Positions 36,087 to 47,215 are shown, counted from the first letter of the stretch. The stretch is 64,000 nucleotides of DNA from Rhyacophila brunnea (GCA_022495005.1 JAGYXB010001010.1:1984001-2048000), one strand, 5' to 3'. Translations and numbers: made by a program. Notes: generated from the sequence alone by a model not told the origin.

Positions 36087-36918
36087 TTACAGGGATCTCA
36101 AAAGGTAGCGTCATTTCTATTTTACATGACAAATTGGGCATGAAAAATATTTCTGCAAGATGGGTGCCGCGTTTGCTCACAGTCGACAATAAACGCATAG
36201 GGTGGTGGCCTCTAAAGCCCTGTTGTCGCTCATGCAACGCAATCCGGATGAATTTTTTCATCGCTTTGTGACTGTAGATGAAACATGGATACACCACTAT
36301 ACTCCCGAGACGAAAGAACAGTCAAAGCAGTGGATTGCGAAGGCAAACCATGTCCAAAGAAGGCGAAAACCGTAAAATCAGCTGGTAAGGTTATGGCTAC
36401 TGTATTTTGGGATGCACGTGAAATTATTTTCGTTGACTATTTGGAAAAAGGAAAAACAATAACAGGGGATTATTATGCATCTTTATTGGACCAGCTAAAA
36501 ACAAAATTGAAGAAAAACGGCCTCATTTAAACAGGAAAAAATCCTCTTTCATCAGGACAATGCCCGTGTTCACACATGTTTACGATCAATGGCTAAAATT
36601 GAAGAATTGAAGTTCGAATTGGTCGACCACCCACCGTATTCGCCAGATTTAGCCCCCAGTGACTTTTTTCTTTTCCCAAACTTAAAAAAATGGCTAAGTG
36701 GACAACGTTTTTTTTCAAATGAAGAAGTCATCGATCGGACAAATGCTTATTTTGAGGACCTTCCGAAAACTTATTTTTCTGACGGTTTAAAAAAATTGAG
36801 AAACGTCTAACCAAGTGTTTTGAGCTCCAAGGAGATTATGTTGAGAAATAAATAAAAAATACAAAAATAAAAACTGTTTTAATGCTTTTTTCTAAGGAAT
36901 TATTGACCCACCCTCGTA
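36087..36918 (+). mobile_element. Mariner copy 2, left part deleted
   Basis: Homology with copy 1 begins abruptly at 36087 (equivalent to 31659) and runs to the intact right terminal repeat ending at 36916, followed by TA. About 470 bases with the left repeat, the start codon and the first DNA-binding domain are missing. Several single-base losses break the frame, including one in AACGCATAGGG and others in A runs. The motifs TVDETWIHHYTPE and HQDNARVH remain readable in pieces. It keeps DETW, the usual form, where copy 1 has DKTW. It cannot encode transposase and has only one end. Confidence 0.93.
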
Positions 36919-36961
36919 ATATTATTTGTAAAGAAGATAATATTATGTTTTATACAAAATC

Positions 36962-37319
36962 ATTTCGTCACCTCAATACTACAACTAGATAACTTTATTT
37001 TCACTGCTTTTGAGTTAGCTATTGAATAATATTCTTCACTATGCTAAAACTTGGTTAGGCAGAATTTAATGGGAACTGTATTGATTTTGTGTTTGAAAAT
37101 ATTTGATTACTTTAAAACCATAAATGATATATCTACAATATTTTTTCATAGAATTGAACATTATTTAATTGTTCCCAATTATACGAGCACAATTTTCCAT
37201 TTTTATTTTAAATAATAATTTTAGTCTAGATTTAAGTTAATCGAGTGAAGTTTAAATTTCGTTTTCCCAACAATGACCAAACAAGAGTTATCTTGTTGTA
37301 AGTATTGAGGTGACGATTT
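36962..37319. mobile_element. MITE with ATTT flanks, copy 1
   Basis: The element 36966..37315 (350 bp) has terminal repeats CGTCACCTCAATACTACAAC and, as complement of the right end, CGTCACCTCAATACTTACAA followed by AAGATAACT on each side. ATTT lies directly outside both ends (36962..36965, 37316..37319). A second, shorter copy is at 41469..41691 with the same flanks. No coding frame. Confidence 0.8.
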
Positions 37320-37469
37320 GTTATCATTGTAATAATTTATTATTTTTTCTCTATTAATAATTTCTTGTCGGAAAGACATGGTATTAAAATATCTAATACT
37401 TTATTTATTGTTATTATTTATATTATTCAATATTGAATATACATAAGGGTTTAAGAATATTAGATTATT

Positions 37470-37765
37470 TATTTTTGAAATAACGTTATTTTAAAAAACC
37501 TCAGAAACAGACTATAATATGTTAGAAAAAAAATCTAGAAAGCAGTTGGACCAACTAGGAGCCAAACTCACGTCTTTCACTTCCCGGGTGTATTGAGCTA
37601 TCGATCCGTCTATAATTATTTCAATCTGAAAAATATTTCTTATAACTACGTTTTAGTCACTCACCCAGAAAGTGAAAGTCGTGAGTTTGATTTCCACTCA
37701 GTCCATTTTTTTCTAGATTTTTTAAAAATTATCTTTTAGTTTCTGAGGATTTTAAAAATATATTT
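37470..37765. repeat. Two SINE family F copies, head to head
   Basis: The minus-strand copy has B-box region GTGAGTTTGGCTCC, and a plus-strand copy about 40 bases away has GTGAGTTTGATTTCC. Both continue into a TCTAGATTTT-type stretch and a tail with TTTCTGAGG followed by T/A-rich sequence. The pair forms a long hairpin around ATAATTATTTCAATCTG. A third copy is at 26415..26560. Confidence 0.65.
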
Positions 37766-38164
37766 AATTTCTCAAATATTTCAATATTATGTTAGTTCAA
37801 GATTATAATTTTTAAAACTTTAATACATTTTTTTTTAATTTAACACGATACCTTTGTTTTAACGTTTTGAAAAGGATATTTTCATTAGGTAAATACCTTT
37901 TCCATTTATTCATGATATTATCTATAATACATGGCTGTTATTATTTGTTTTATTTTAAAATTTATTACCTACTTTTAAACTACATTCATGACGAATTAAG
38001 TTTAATTGGAAACGCATCGTCGAAGAGACATTATTTTATAAGGCGCCTTAACAATAATTGCTTTGACTTGTAACTAAGCTGATGCATCAGGGGTGCACTG
38101 CATTATATTATGTAGTAAAAATGCAATAACTTAACTATAACATATACATAAATAAAAGTACATA

Positions 38165-38395
38165 ACATACATAATTTTTGAAAAACACTTCTGAGAAAAT
38201 ATATTATAACCAATAGAAAAAATCTTTTTCGAAAAAAGTAAGACATCCCGGCAGGGCATCGAACCCTGCATCTCCTGAGTTTACGCCCCGTCTATGCATT
38301 ATCCTCTATGCTACAAGGTGACATACTAATTGTGACAAATTTTAACTATTGGCCTTTTTAATACCTACTCATCAGCACTCTTCTAAATCAAGATA
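38165..38395 (-). repeat. tRNA-derived SINE, family C, copy 2
   Basis: The B box complement reads GGTTCGATGCCC, the head has TAGCATAGAGGATAATGC, and the tail runs ATTGGTTATAATATATTTTC to AACATACATAATTTTTG read on the opposite strand. The inverted tail copy seen at 2673..2716 is absent after ATCAGCA at about 38380. Confidence 0.75.
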
Positions 38396-39400
38396 CTTTG
38401 TTTAGAAGTAATTTAAACTATACCACCTGATAATTTGCGAATTACAAAATTAATAATTTTATTATTTTAATATAACTTTGAATGGTAAAATAATTTAACC
38501 CTTTTCTACGAGTTTTGCATTATTTTATTTGAAAAAATCTGTTCATGACAACCAGTTCATTATTTGCTTAAATATTTATTTACTTTGTATATTTATTTAC
38601 CTTTGACTCAACATAATATGTTATTATACAGCATAATATATAATGTGCTCTTATGTATTATAATATAATAGCGACAGAATATTAAATCTGCAATTTAATA
38701 ATTTATACATTACAATATTGTATTACAATATGTAACCTACTGATTGACCATAAAATAAGCCTTTAGCTAAATTATCATAGGATTGATGCACAATTACATA
38801 ATTTCAGTCAGTTGGTAACACATTCAGAGACATTTATTGGTCGGCGTATTAAATTCAAATGGTATGCAGCCAATGACGTATCGGCAAAAAATAAGTATGA
38901 CGTTGTTTTCAGCCAATTAAATTTTATATCGGGTACCTATGCCCAAACTGAATGTGGGCAATATACGATTTTCACTTGTAAGAACATCTCCATGAGCGTA
39001 GCAAAAAAATCAAACCTCATTGGTGTAATCTGATTATTTTGTGTGTATGGGTAGGGTATTATAATTTCAGTTAACCAGTTAAACTAAGTTAACCAAGTCG
39101 ACATAGTATCGAAGTTAAATGTACGACTGTAAATTGTATATATTGATTTATTTCACAACTTTCATAAATGCATGAAATATGACTATACCCATATATAAAT
39201 ATGATTTATTTTAGTCGGTAAGTTAATTAATGTTGTAAGTATTTAAAGTAGGACAAGACGTTCAAATGAGGCACATGGCTGTGAAGATACTAATCTCAAT
39301 ATAATAAAGAAGTTTAGAGTGTATTCAAATTTTTATAGTAAATAAATAGTATTTGAGTTTTTTATGCATAATAATTAAGTATATGGTAAAATAGTTTTTA
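38396..39400. other. AT-rich DNA, no gene seen
   Basis: A 73-codon frame (38812..39033, +) has reasonable composition (TFIGRRIKFKWYAANDVSAK) but no start context, splice signals or recognisable domain. Confidence 0.4.
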
Positions 39401-39785
39401 CAATGACCGAGCGGCTAACGCGTCGAATTATGTCATGGATCCCAAGTTCTAATCCTGGGTCTGGAAAATACACATATTGTTTTTAAATCTGTTTTCGACT
39501 CAGAGTATGATGGACCTAATATGTTGAGCAAGTGGCTGCTATCGTGGTGTAGTGCGTAATGCACTGACCTTTACATTAGAGAGCTCCGAGTTGAAAACCG
39601 GTGAGGTCACAATATATTTATATAATTTTTCTCAAAGCCTAAGTATTTGTGATTGTTTCATTTATATTAGTAAATACACTACTGTTTCACTACACTACTG
39701 TTTTGTGAAAACAAAAAAAATGTTAATGCAAACCTCTACTCTGTGGAGGCTTGCAATCTTCTTGGGATCAGAGAAGGTGGAAAAA
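39401..39785 (+). repeat. SINE family A interrupted by SINE family B
   Basis: The first part, 39401..39540, has ATGACCGAGCGGCTAACGCG and ends at GAGCAAGTGGCTG. The second part resumes near 39705 with AACAAAAAAAATGTTAATGC and CTCTACTCTGTGGAGGC, ending at GATCAGAGAAGGTGG. The material between carries a different tRNA-like head. Confidence 0.75.
39538..39672 (+). repeat. SINE family B nested in family A
   Basis: The head GGTGTAGTGCGTAATGCACT, a worn B box (GTTGAAAACC), and the family B body CTCAAAGCCTAAGTATTTG and GATTG are recognisable by comparison with 47005..47200 and 53196..53360. It is more diverged than the A copy is from its relatives. Confidence 0.65.
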
Positions 39786-40429
39786 ATTGTTTTTTTCTTA
39801 GATATATAATATGCAATTTTAATCCTTAGATGTTTATAATAATTAAAAATGATATTTTGTTATATGCAATAAATATTAAACTAGTTCAGCTCTGTCTGCT
39901 CTAAGGTAGAGCGTCAAATCTAAAGCATATTCAAATGATAATTGGGCTTGCTTTCAACTCGACGCTTATATGGTTGTGCCTTAATTCTGCAGTCGCTTTG
40001 TTTATTCGTACCTGGGGCACGTGTCTTTATACTAAATCCAACTTAATTAAACGTCTTAATTAAAGTCTGAATCTTAGGGAACGATTTCAACGAGTTTCTG
40101 ATAAAGAGACAAACGATGGCAGCAAGAAATTAATACAATAACTTATCGTAACAACTTAAATGAACGATATTCTTAGGTTTCACAAAATATATATTATATG
40201 AAAAATAAAATGTTTCATAATAATATTATTTTATAACTACGTGCTCACTATGGTTGAGTAATTAAGAGTCTGCTTATTCTGAATTTATATGTTACAATTT
40301 GGAATCTCTTGAACAGCAAAATAATTATTCGCAGTTTGTTTTTTTTATCTGTATTTTATTACAAAACATTATATTCATAACATATTATTTTTAACACTAC
40401 AACAGACCTTAAAGCTCAATGATAGTAGG
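39786..40429. other. AT-rich DNA, no gene seen
   Basis: Nothing recognisable apart from a tRNA-like phrase near 39890 (CTGCTCTAAGGTAGAGCG) too short to classify. Confidence 0.45.
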
Positions 40430-40592
40430 TATTTTAATAAATTGCTAAGCAGTTAGCAATATAATTGAAATAATTACAAATACTCAGATTTTGAAAACGA
40501 ATTGAAATGTATTTTGACCATACCCAGAATCGATTTCGGAACCCCTAGATCGGAATTCTATGCCTTACGCACTACTACAAGAACTGCCTTAC
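40430..40592 (-). repeat. SINE family B, decayed copy
   Basis: TAATTACAAATACTCAGATT, then GAATCGATTTCGGAACCCC (complement of a B box) and CCTTACGCACTACTACAAG match family B in reverse. It shares the AGTTAGCAATATAATTGAA end with the copy at 41110. Confidence 0.65.
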
Positions 40593-41109
40593 ATCCATAA
40601 TGGTTAATGAAACCAACTGACTTTCTCTTAGGTATAAAGTTTAGAAGAAATCGTTATTTAGCTACAAATTTTCTCCGACCTATACGCGGTGAAAATGAGA
40701 ACTCTGCTATTCTTAGCATTATTGACCTTTGTGTACCTGATGACATGACTATCTTAGAAATTGAGAGCATCAGTTATTTGCTCTCCCAAGGTACATAACT
40801 AATCTGCCATTGGTAATGCCAATTGGGAGGGCAATAAATCTTTTCAACCAAATCACTTCGGATATTGACATATTCCACCTGGGTGAAGATGAGTATAGGT
40901 AGGCATTGTTTTATAAATTCTTAAAATAGGGTCTGCTTAGCTCGTTCAGTGTACTTCCTTGAATCTAATTTATATTTTTTGTTGTATTTACACTTTTCTA
41001 TTGTAATTACTTTTGTATGATACTGTTTTAATAATATTTCTTTATTTATATATTATGCCAAAATTTGAACGTCTTAAATTAATAATTTGTAATGTACTAT
41101 ATGTTAAGT
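40593..41109. other. Unassigned, with a short open frame and hairpin
   Basis: 40607..40798 (+) is open for 63 codons with protein-like composition (FRRNRYLATNFLRPIRGENE), ending beside a hairpin TTGCTCTCCCAA / TTGGGAGGGCAA (about 40778..40834). I cannot assign a family. It may be a transposon fragment. Confidence 0.3.
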
Positions 41110-41260
41110 TCAATTTAATATAGTTAGCAATTAATAGTGAAATAATCACAAACACCCAGACTTTGAGAAAATCACATAAATGTATTGCAACCTCAGCAAG
41201 AATCGATTTTGAAACCCCAGGATCGGACCAGTCTTACGCACTGGACTACAAGGACCGCCT
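41110..41260 (-). repeat. SINE family B, decayed copy
   Basis: ATCACAAACACCCAGACTTT, the B box complement GAATCGATTTTGAAACCCC, and CTTACGCACTGGACTAC match family B in reverse. Confidence 0.7.
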
Positions 41261-41464
41261 TATAACCGTATTGGTCTACGAAACCGAAATCTGAACGTGA
41301 GCTTGGGCTTTCAAGATTTGGTAGTATCGCATGATGATAATAAAATTGATTGGGTTGGGTTGCTCACGTCACTGATGATAATGAGCAATGACTTGACGAG
41401 TTGAATGATGTGGGCCAATAATTTTATTAATTGGAATTTTTCTCTTTACAAATTTGTGTTTATT

Positions 41465-41695
41465 ATTTCGTCACCTCAATAATTCAACTAGATAGCTCTG
41501 ATTTGGTCATTGTTGGGAAGATGTAATTTAAACTTTACTTGGTTAACATAACGTCGCTGTACGAACTGTCACTGTAGGAGAACTTCTGATTTTATCATTT
41601 TGTAGATAAGGAAATGTAGAATCATTTTCAATAGCTATCTAAAAAACAATGAAAATCAAGTTATTATTATAATTGTAGTATTGAGATGACGATTT
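41465..41695. mobile_element. MITE with ATTT flanks, copy 2
   Basis: The element 41469..41691 (223 bp) has ends CGTCACCTCAATAATTCAAC and, as complement of the right end, CGTCATCTCAATACTACAAT. ATTT lies at 41465..41468 and 41692..41695. It shares inner blocks with copy 1 (TTTGGTCATTGTTGGGAA) in reversed relative position. No coding frame. Confidence 0.78.
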
Positions 41696-42620
41696 CATTT
41701 TAATATCTATTGATTTTATTAAAACAGATTTTTTCTATTTAAAAATATTTAAATCAATCTAAGTAGGTAACTGTTCGTTTTACAACAAAAATTTACTATT
41801 ATAGAGTTATACCTACTATTATAAGAATATTTTTGACGGTACGAAAACTGAATATTTTAAGAAATTTACTTTAGATCTAATTGAATTGGCTATAAATTCT
41901 CAATTTTAGTCTGGTAGAACTGTAACATTTCAGAAAATATTCTCTTAAAATCACAGAAAATTTCCTCCGTCGTCATATCTCGCTCCTGCCCGATGAAATT
42001 GTTAATATTGGCTTTCTTTGCATAAAATTTGTTCGCTGAATATTTAATATTGCCCACGGAGAGAGAAAACCAAACGATCTTTCAAACGACAATCATTATT
42101 CTATATTAGGCAATAAATATCAGGTCTCAGGCCATTCAATATATGAGACAAAACCATTATGACCCATTCAGAAAGGAGCTCCATGCGTTGAACGACCAGC
42201 TCGTATTATTTATACGTAACATTATTAGATATTCGCCAGTCGCAAATTTGTAAGGCGATCTGATTCCGTGGCTTTAGAATTTTTCTATGACATAAAATAA
42301 GGGTCAGCAACCGATGGCCCGCGGGCTGCATGTAGTCCAAAAACGGTCGACCATATAACATAGAATTTTGACTCGTGTGTTAAATTACTTTACAAATTAC
42401 CTACTCCATGGCTAAAATTGTCTTATATCGTCATAGAGCAAACGTGATTAACTCTTTACTTAGATTTTTCTGAAGTTTTGTATAAGCTTTTGTCAATTTT
42501 TTATCGCAATTTTTAATTATGCCACTATGTTCTTCTCTCTTCTTTGGGTACTCTTATCTTAAAGTCATGTCAAAACACATTTCAGTGCACGATGACCTCA
42601 GCTATGGGTAGCTGATCCTG
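41696..42620. other. AT-rich DNA with one hAT end
   Basis: A hAT-type end lies at 42302..42360 (GGGTCAGCAACCGATGGCCC, then GCGGGCTGCATG). I could not find a partner end nearby, so it is a fragment. The rest shows nothing coding. Confidence 0.45.
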
Positions 42621-43166
42621 CGCATCTATTCTATACACAAGACTGCTTTCGGCCTCATTCTAGAGTAGGAATGTATCCAAATAATAGCACTTATTGTAAC
42701 AATTACAATAAGTTAGTCGTAATTGTTACAGTAAGTACTACGACACCCACGGTGGCCGCGCGGCTTAAGCGTTGGACTATCGCGCCGTGGGTCTCAGGTT
42801 CGAATCCTGGGTCTGGCAAGTAAACATATTGTTTTTCAATTTGTGTGTGAGTCAGGGTATGGACCTAATAGGTTGAACAAGTGGCTGACATCCATTTTTT
42901 GTAAAAAACAAAATCTGTTAATACAAACCTCTACTATGTGGAGGCCCATATGATCCTATTAGGATCGGACATGGTAGGGAAAAAAAACTATGTTTTAACA
43001 GCACTTTTCTTGGCTGTGATAAATTTTAGAGTGAGATAGATAGTTTTGACAGTTCAGACGGCTAACTTATTGTAATTGTTAGAATATATGGTAATATTTC
43101 GATACTTTCCTACCCTAGTTAGCTGGTATAAACGCCAAAAGCAGTCTTGTGTATAGAATAGATGCA
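42621..43166. mobile_element. Long-TIR MITE, family T, with a SINE inside
   Basis: The left end CGCATCTATTCTATACACA and complement of the right end TGCATCTATTCTATACACA continue to match for about 70 bases (AGACTGCTTT, GTAGGAA-GTATC). A family A SINE occupies 42744..42985. Without it the MITE would be about 300 bp, close to the 281 bp of copy 1. CTG occurs just outside both ends, but this may be coincidence. Confidence 0.78.
42744..42985 (+). repeat. tRNA-derived SINE, family A, full-length copy
   Basis: The head CACCCACGGTGGCCGCGCGG, B box GGTTCGAATCC, body GTGTGTGAGTCAGGGTATGG, GGTTGAACAAGTGGCTGAC, AACCTCTACTATGTGGAGGC, and the end block CCTATTAGGATCGGACATGG, then an A run. It inserted into a family T MITE. 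Confidence 0.88.
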
Positions 43167-43349
43167 CTGAAACATTTTTAATCATAAAAAATGATGCTAC
43201 ACATCAAATATAGGATCACGCTACACGCCCGATTAAGAACGGGTATAGTGCGGAACGGTAAGAGTAATTTCTTAAGTATTGTACAAAAGTTAACCGACTT
43301 AGTAAATTACTACGTAGCCACAATATAAAGAACTTCAGTCATATTATAT

Positions 43350-43480
43350 TATAGAGTGGAAGCGTGAATGCTCACTGAAAAAATATCTAAAAACTTGGCG
43401 CCTTCGAAATGTGGTGGATATAATAATCGACGCAACGGTAACAACTGGAAATTTAATATCATGCGGCATCATGAAAGATA
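43350..43480 (+). pseudogene. LINE remnant with AFEMW motif
   Basis: LTEKISKNLA in one frame is followed after a shift by AFEMWWI. This is the L-T-x-x-x-x-x-x-L-x-A-F-E-M-W landmark found downstream of the reverse-transcriptase domain in many insect non-LTR elements. The rest is unreadable. Confidence 0.4.
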
Positions 43481-44019
43481 AAACTGCCAAATGATGAATT
43501 CTTCTAATATGCTATAAATCAGTATCTGAAACGAGTTTCGACACTTTTAATGTAGACGTCAATGACTTAAATGATGAATGATGTTTACTAAAAGTGAGTG
43601 ATTGGCAGTTACGTGAGAAGATGATTTTTGCACTTAGAGCCCTAATATCGTTATACTATCTCATTAGTAGTATTTTTGTCTCTTTTTATAGTAAATATCT
43701 AAAAATATCTCACACGTGCAACATAATAATATTAGAAAAAAATATTGACGGAATTCCATTAAAATATTATTTGCTTAATTGTTCGAAATACTAAAATGAC
43801 TAAATAGTATAATGGCATGACAGCGATTGGCCAATGCGCCATAATTCACAATAAATACAAATTTTAACTACAAACAATAAGAAAGTAGAAAAGAAAGTAT
43901 GTGGTTATGTAGATATTAAAGTAAAATGATAGATACAATTCTAAATTTAACCTATTTAACACGTCTACAAACATGATGTAGTATTTAATAATAAATAAAT
44001 CAACCTCTATGTTGCCATC
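43481..44019. other. AT-rich DNA, no gene seen
   Basis: Short frames only, without domain resemblance. Confidence 0.45.
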
Positions 44020-44150
44020 AAATAAGTTAATCGCACAATACACAGCATCATTAAACATAACATCCGTCCTGTGACGAAGTATTATGAAGACCGTAAAGTT
44101 ACGAGTGATATTGGTGGGAACATTAAAATTAATATTTGCCAGTATAGGTA
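44020..44150 (+). repeat. Unclassified repeat H, copy 2
   Basis: AATCGCACAATACACAGC, AACATCCGTCCTGTGACGAAG and GAAGACCGTAAAG align with 35630..35720. Confidence 0.55.
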
Positions 44151-44389
44151 TACGGATTGTAAAATGAACCCAAGAAGAATTAGTAAAATGATAATATCAA
44201 TATAAAAAATAAATATGGAATGAAACAGTGTCAAAGCCTTGGAAGGAAAGTACTTCATTGTTTCTATTGATATTTATAGAGATTACTATGTATCATTATT
44301 TATTAAATATTTTTGCACAATAAAAACAGCCAAATAATAATATATTAATACGAACTGAGCATATTACGTCAATTATTTTGTCGGGTGTC

Positions 44390-44560
44390 ATTTAAGCGGA
44401 CGCATTTCCTGGCCTGGCGGGGAAATGCGACGCCGTGTGACGTCATTGGAGCGACGCGTGTGATGTCACGGGACGCAGCCTGTTACCATCGCTACCGTTC
44501 ACCAGTGATTAATGACCCAGTGGAATATCGCAGGTCCACGGGACAGCAATGTCACGTTTC
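44390..44560. promoter_or_regulatory. Isolated GC- and CpG-rich segment with CRE-like sites
   Basis: In otherwise AT-rich DNA this stretch contains TGACGTCATTGG, GTGATGTCACGGG, GACGCCGTG and many CG dinucleotides. TGACGTCA is the consensus for CREB/ATF proteins. A short + strand frame passes through it (44385..44570) but has no known domain. It could be an enhancer, a distant promoter or a piece of a GC-rich transposon. Confidence 0.3.
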
Positions 44561-45889
44561 TTTAATTTGACATATTTTCAATTGAATGACATGGCTAGAA
44601 AGCTTGTGATAGAATGAGACAAATGGTCGAACAGTATAAAGTTATCTATTTGTCGCCCAATTAATGTTATCGTAAATGACCTCCTATTGTGTCTAAAATA
44701 CAGTGTGCTAAATACTACTATATACTTCTCATATGTGTGCAAAAAATGGATACTGAACATTGTGGGGTTACTGCCAAAAAGAAGCTCGAAGAAGGGATAA
44801 TTGCTGGAAAAATGAAATCATTACAATAAACCCACTGTATTGACGAAATATTTAAGCATCGTGGTCATGCCCCCCACTTAGGGAGGGGGCTGATAGGGTT
44901 CTAGCCTGGAGGCCTGGCGTAGTGGGTCGACCAGACAAGTGAGATAAATGCACATTCAAAATTTGCTCTAATAGGGAAAAAAGTCGCCTGCGGTGCTATT
45001 TAATTTCAAGAATATTAACATGTTAAAACATGACGTGGTTATGCGATACAATTTTTAATTATTATGTGTCGACACTCGACAACTCCATTATTCAAGTAGA
45101 TGTTTTCAAAAATACAAAAAAATCGCTAAAATTACTATTAATATCTATATGTAATTTTACCTCGATCACCATTTGGAAAATGCTTTTATTGCGTCAAATT
45201 GCCTTTAATCTTAGCGATAGGTAGGCAGGCCCGCCGACAATTCTAGTCTAGGGGCCGTTTTAGGATATGGTGTAGTATGTATAAATGAATGCATAAAATC
45301 AAAATAAATACAATTAGCTTGGAGAGGCCTTCATCCAGCAAAGGATACATTTAGGCTAATGAAAATTAAAAACAAAATTATAATAAAATACAAAAGACGA
45401 TATATTTTTCGATAAAATTGCACCACTTCATCATAACCGTGCAGCAAGGAAGTGTGGCATAAAAATCTTTTCTGACACGTTTATAGCATCATGGAAGGTG
45501 GCCATGCAGAAATCGTGATTCCATATTATAATACATGATTGATGCATATGGAATAACTCAAATCAATGTACATGCAAATAAGTTAAGAGAGAATGACTAT
45601 AAAAATATTGTGTGTAGAGAAATGAATGGTCAAATGAAAAAGTAAAAAATTGAGGCATATCCACCTTTGGATACCATGTGGTATGTCTATTCTGATGTTA
45701 ATAAGTTATCCATGGTTACAATTTTGTTTTACATTTAAAACGCATTTTAATTATTAAGTAGATACATAAGTACTTTATTATGACATAACCTTAAATTCAT
45801 TACGCAAAGATTACTCTGGTAGTTTACCTAAAGTTACTTGTTAGAAAATTAACTAAGATTCAAAATATCAAGGAATTAGTAGTTACAAA
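44561..45889. other. AT-rich DNA with one LINE scrap
   Basis: A small LINE 3' fragment lies at 45305..45365. Near 44870..44940 is a G/C-rich patch (CCCCCCACTTAGGGAGGGGG) forming a short hairpin. Nothing coding was recognised. Confidence 0.4.
45305..45365 (+). pseudogene. LINE 3'-end scrap
   Basis: TTAGCTTGGAGAGGCCTTCA and CCAGCAAAGGATACATTTAG match TCAGCTTGGAGAATCCTTCA and CCAACAATGGTTAAATTCAG near the end of the LINE copy at 63850..63885. Confidence 0.5.
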
Positions 45890-45960
45890 TAAGAATCAGT
45901 TTACGCGACCCGAGTTTTGTCTTTTGGCATCTTTAACCGAACTGGCCGATGCCGTATAAA
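45890..45960 (-). ncRNA. Decayed hammerhead-like motif, copy 3
   Basis: On the minus strand TTAAAGATGCC, AAAA, GAC, AAAAC and TCGGGTCGCG line up with CTAAAGATGCC, GAAA, GGC, GAAAC and CTGGGTCGCA of the 62.6-kb copy. The core and stem II have decayed, but stem III's GGT, the cleavage C and the following GC are kept. An outer CAGTT/AACTG pairing is possible. Confidence 0.5.
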
Positions 45961-46989
45961 GTTATTTAATAAAAACATATATAACAAATGAATAACGATA
46001 TAGACATAGATAGTTACCAAAATTATATAGCTATAATATACATACAGTATAATATATTTTATATCAGCAAGTTACGTTCGACTATTTTCCAAACATTAAT
46101 AAAATACCTACAATCAAAATAAAATTTATAGTTTCAGCTTATTTGAAGTAAAATTTGGTATTAAAACTGATTTTTCTTATGTTTCAATGTGCAGTGGTTA
46201 TCACGTATGTTTGTACAAATATTAATATTTGTTACAACAGATGCAATAGTTTGATACTAGTTGTTGGTGATATTATATTCTCCTGTCAATTATTATTGGA
46301 TACTAGGTATCGTGTATTTTAATTAAATGCTTAGTACAATAATTATTATATCATATTTTCACCGATGATATATTATCATAATATATGCAGGATCTATTTA
46401 TACCCATATACCGAGATCGTAGATACATATCTTACAGTACTCAATATAAACAAAAATGTTAACGTGAATTCTGACGAAATCTTAATATAAATATGCGAGA
46501 AGTTCGTATTGTTTTACAGACAAAGGACAAGACAAAAATAATATAACAGAACTGGCCGGAAAAACGTCTGCTTCATACTGATATAAAGTTGTTTACAGTC
46601 AAAAGAAAATAAGGAGACAGGATGTGCTTGCAACAAAGGAACATAGTTGCAATGTTCGAAAACTGCTTGCAATACGATTCCTCGATTTTGCTTGCTTTTT
46701 TGCTTTATGTATGTTTGCAGATTGGACTTCAATGAGACCTTTCTTTCACGAGTTACTTACTTCATATATTTGTTTTGTATGAATAGTTTCAGAAGTTTGA
46801 TAGACTATGACTATTATATTATATTATAATGTTCGGGTGTTGTAGGAGAATCTACGCCCACGTTTATCACGACTTTTGGTGTAGGATGAGTACACAGAAA
46901 TCATACAGTATCACGGAGAACGGTTTTTATTTAACAGTATAGCTTAATGAAATTCAATGTTTAACTTGGTAAACGACAGAGCTAGAGAG
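45961..46989. other. AT-rich DNA, no gene seen
   Basis: 46514..46829 is open on both strands in overlapping short frames, with no recognisable product. Confidence 0.45.
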
Positions 46990-47215
46990 CTCCAACAGCA
47001 GGTTTTTTTTTTTTTTTTATAGAATTATTAATAACCATGTCCTTGCTTTTTCGTACAAGGTGGTTTGTTAGTAATTTTGAACAATCACAAACACCCAGGC
47101 TTTGAGAAAAACACATACATATTTTTGTCGTGACCGGGAATCGAACCCAGAACTCTCGGGTGGAAGGCCAGCGCCTTACCCACTGCTCCACGAGAGCCGC
47201 CTCCAACAGCAGGTT
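46990..47215 (-). repeat. SINE family B with perfect 15-bp TSD
   Basis: The insert 47005..47200 lies between CTCCAACAGCAGGTT at 46990..47004 and 47201..47215. On the minus strand are a tRNA-like head (GGAGCAGTGGGTAAGGCGC, B box GGGTTCGATTCCC), body CTCAAAGCCTGGGTGTTTGTG, and tail GGACATGGTTATTAATAATT ending in a run of 18 A. The perfect duplication and long A tail mark it as the youngest SINE in the window. Confidence 0.93.

Noticed and set aside
40778..40834. Inverted repeat TTGCTCTCCCAA/TTGGGAGGGCAA as a transcription terminator
   Set aside because: Intrinsic terminators are bacterial and the context is clearly animal. It is probably a repeat relic.
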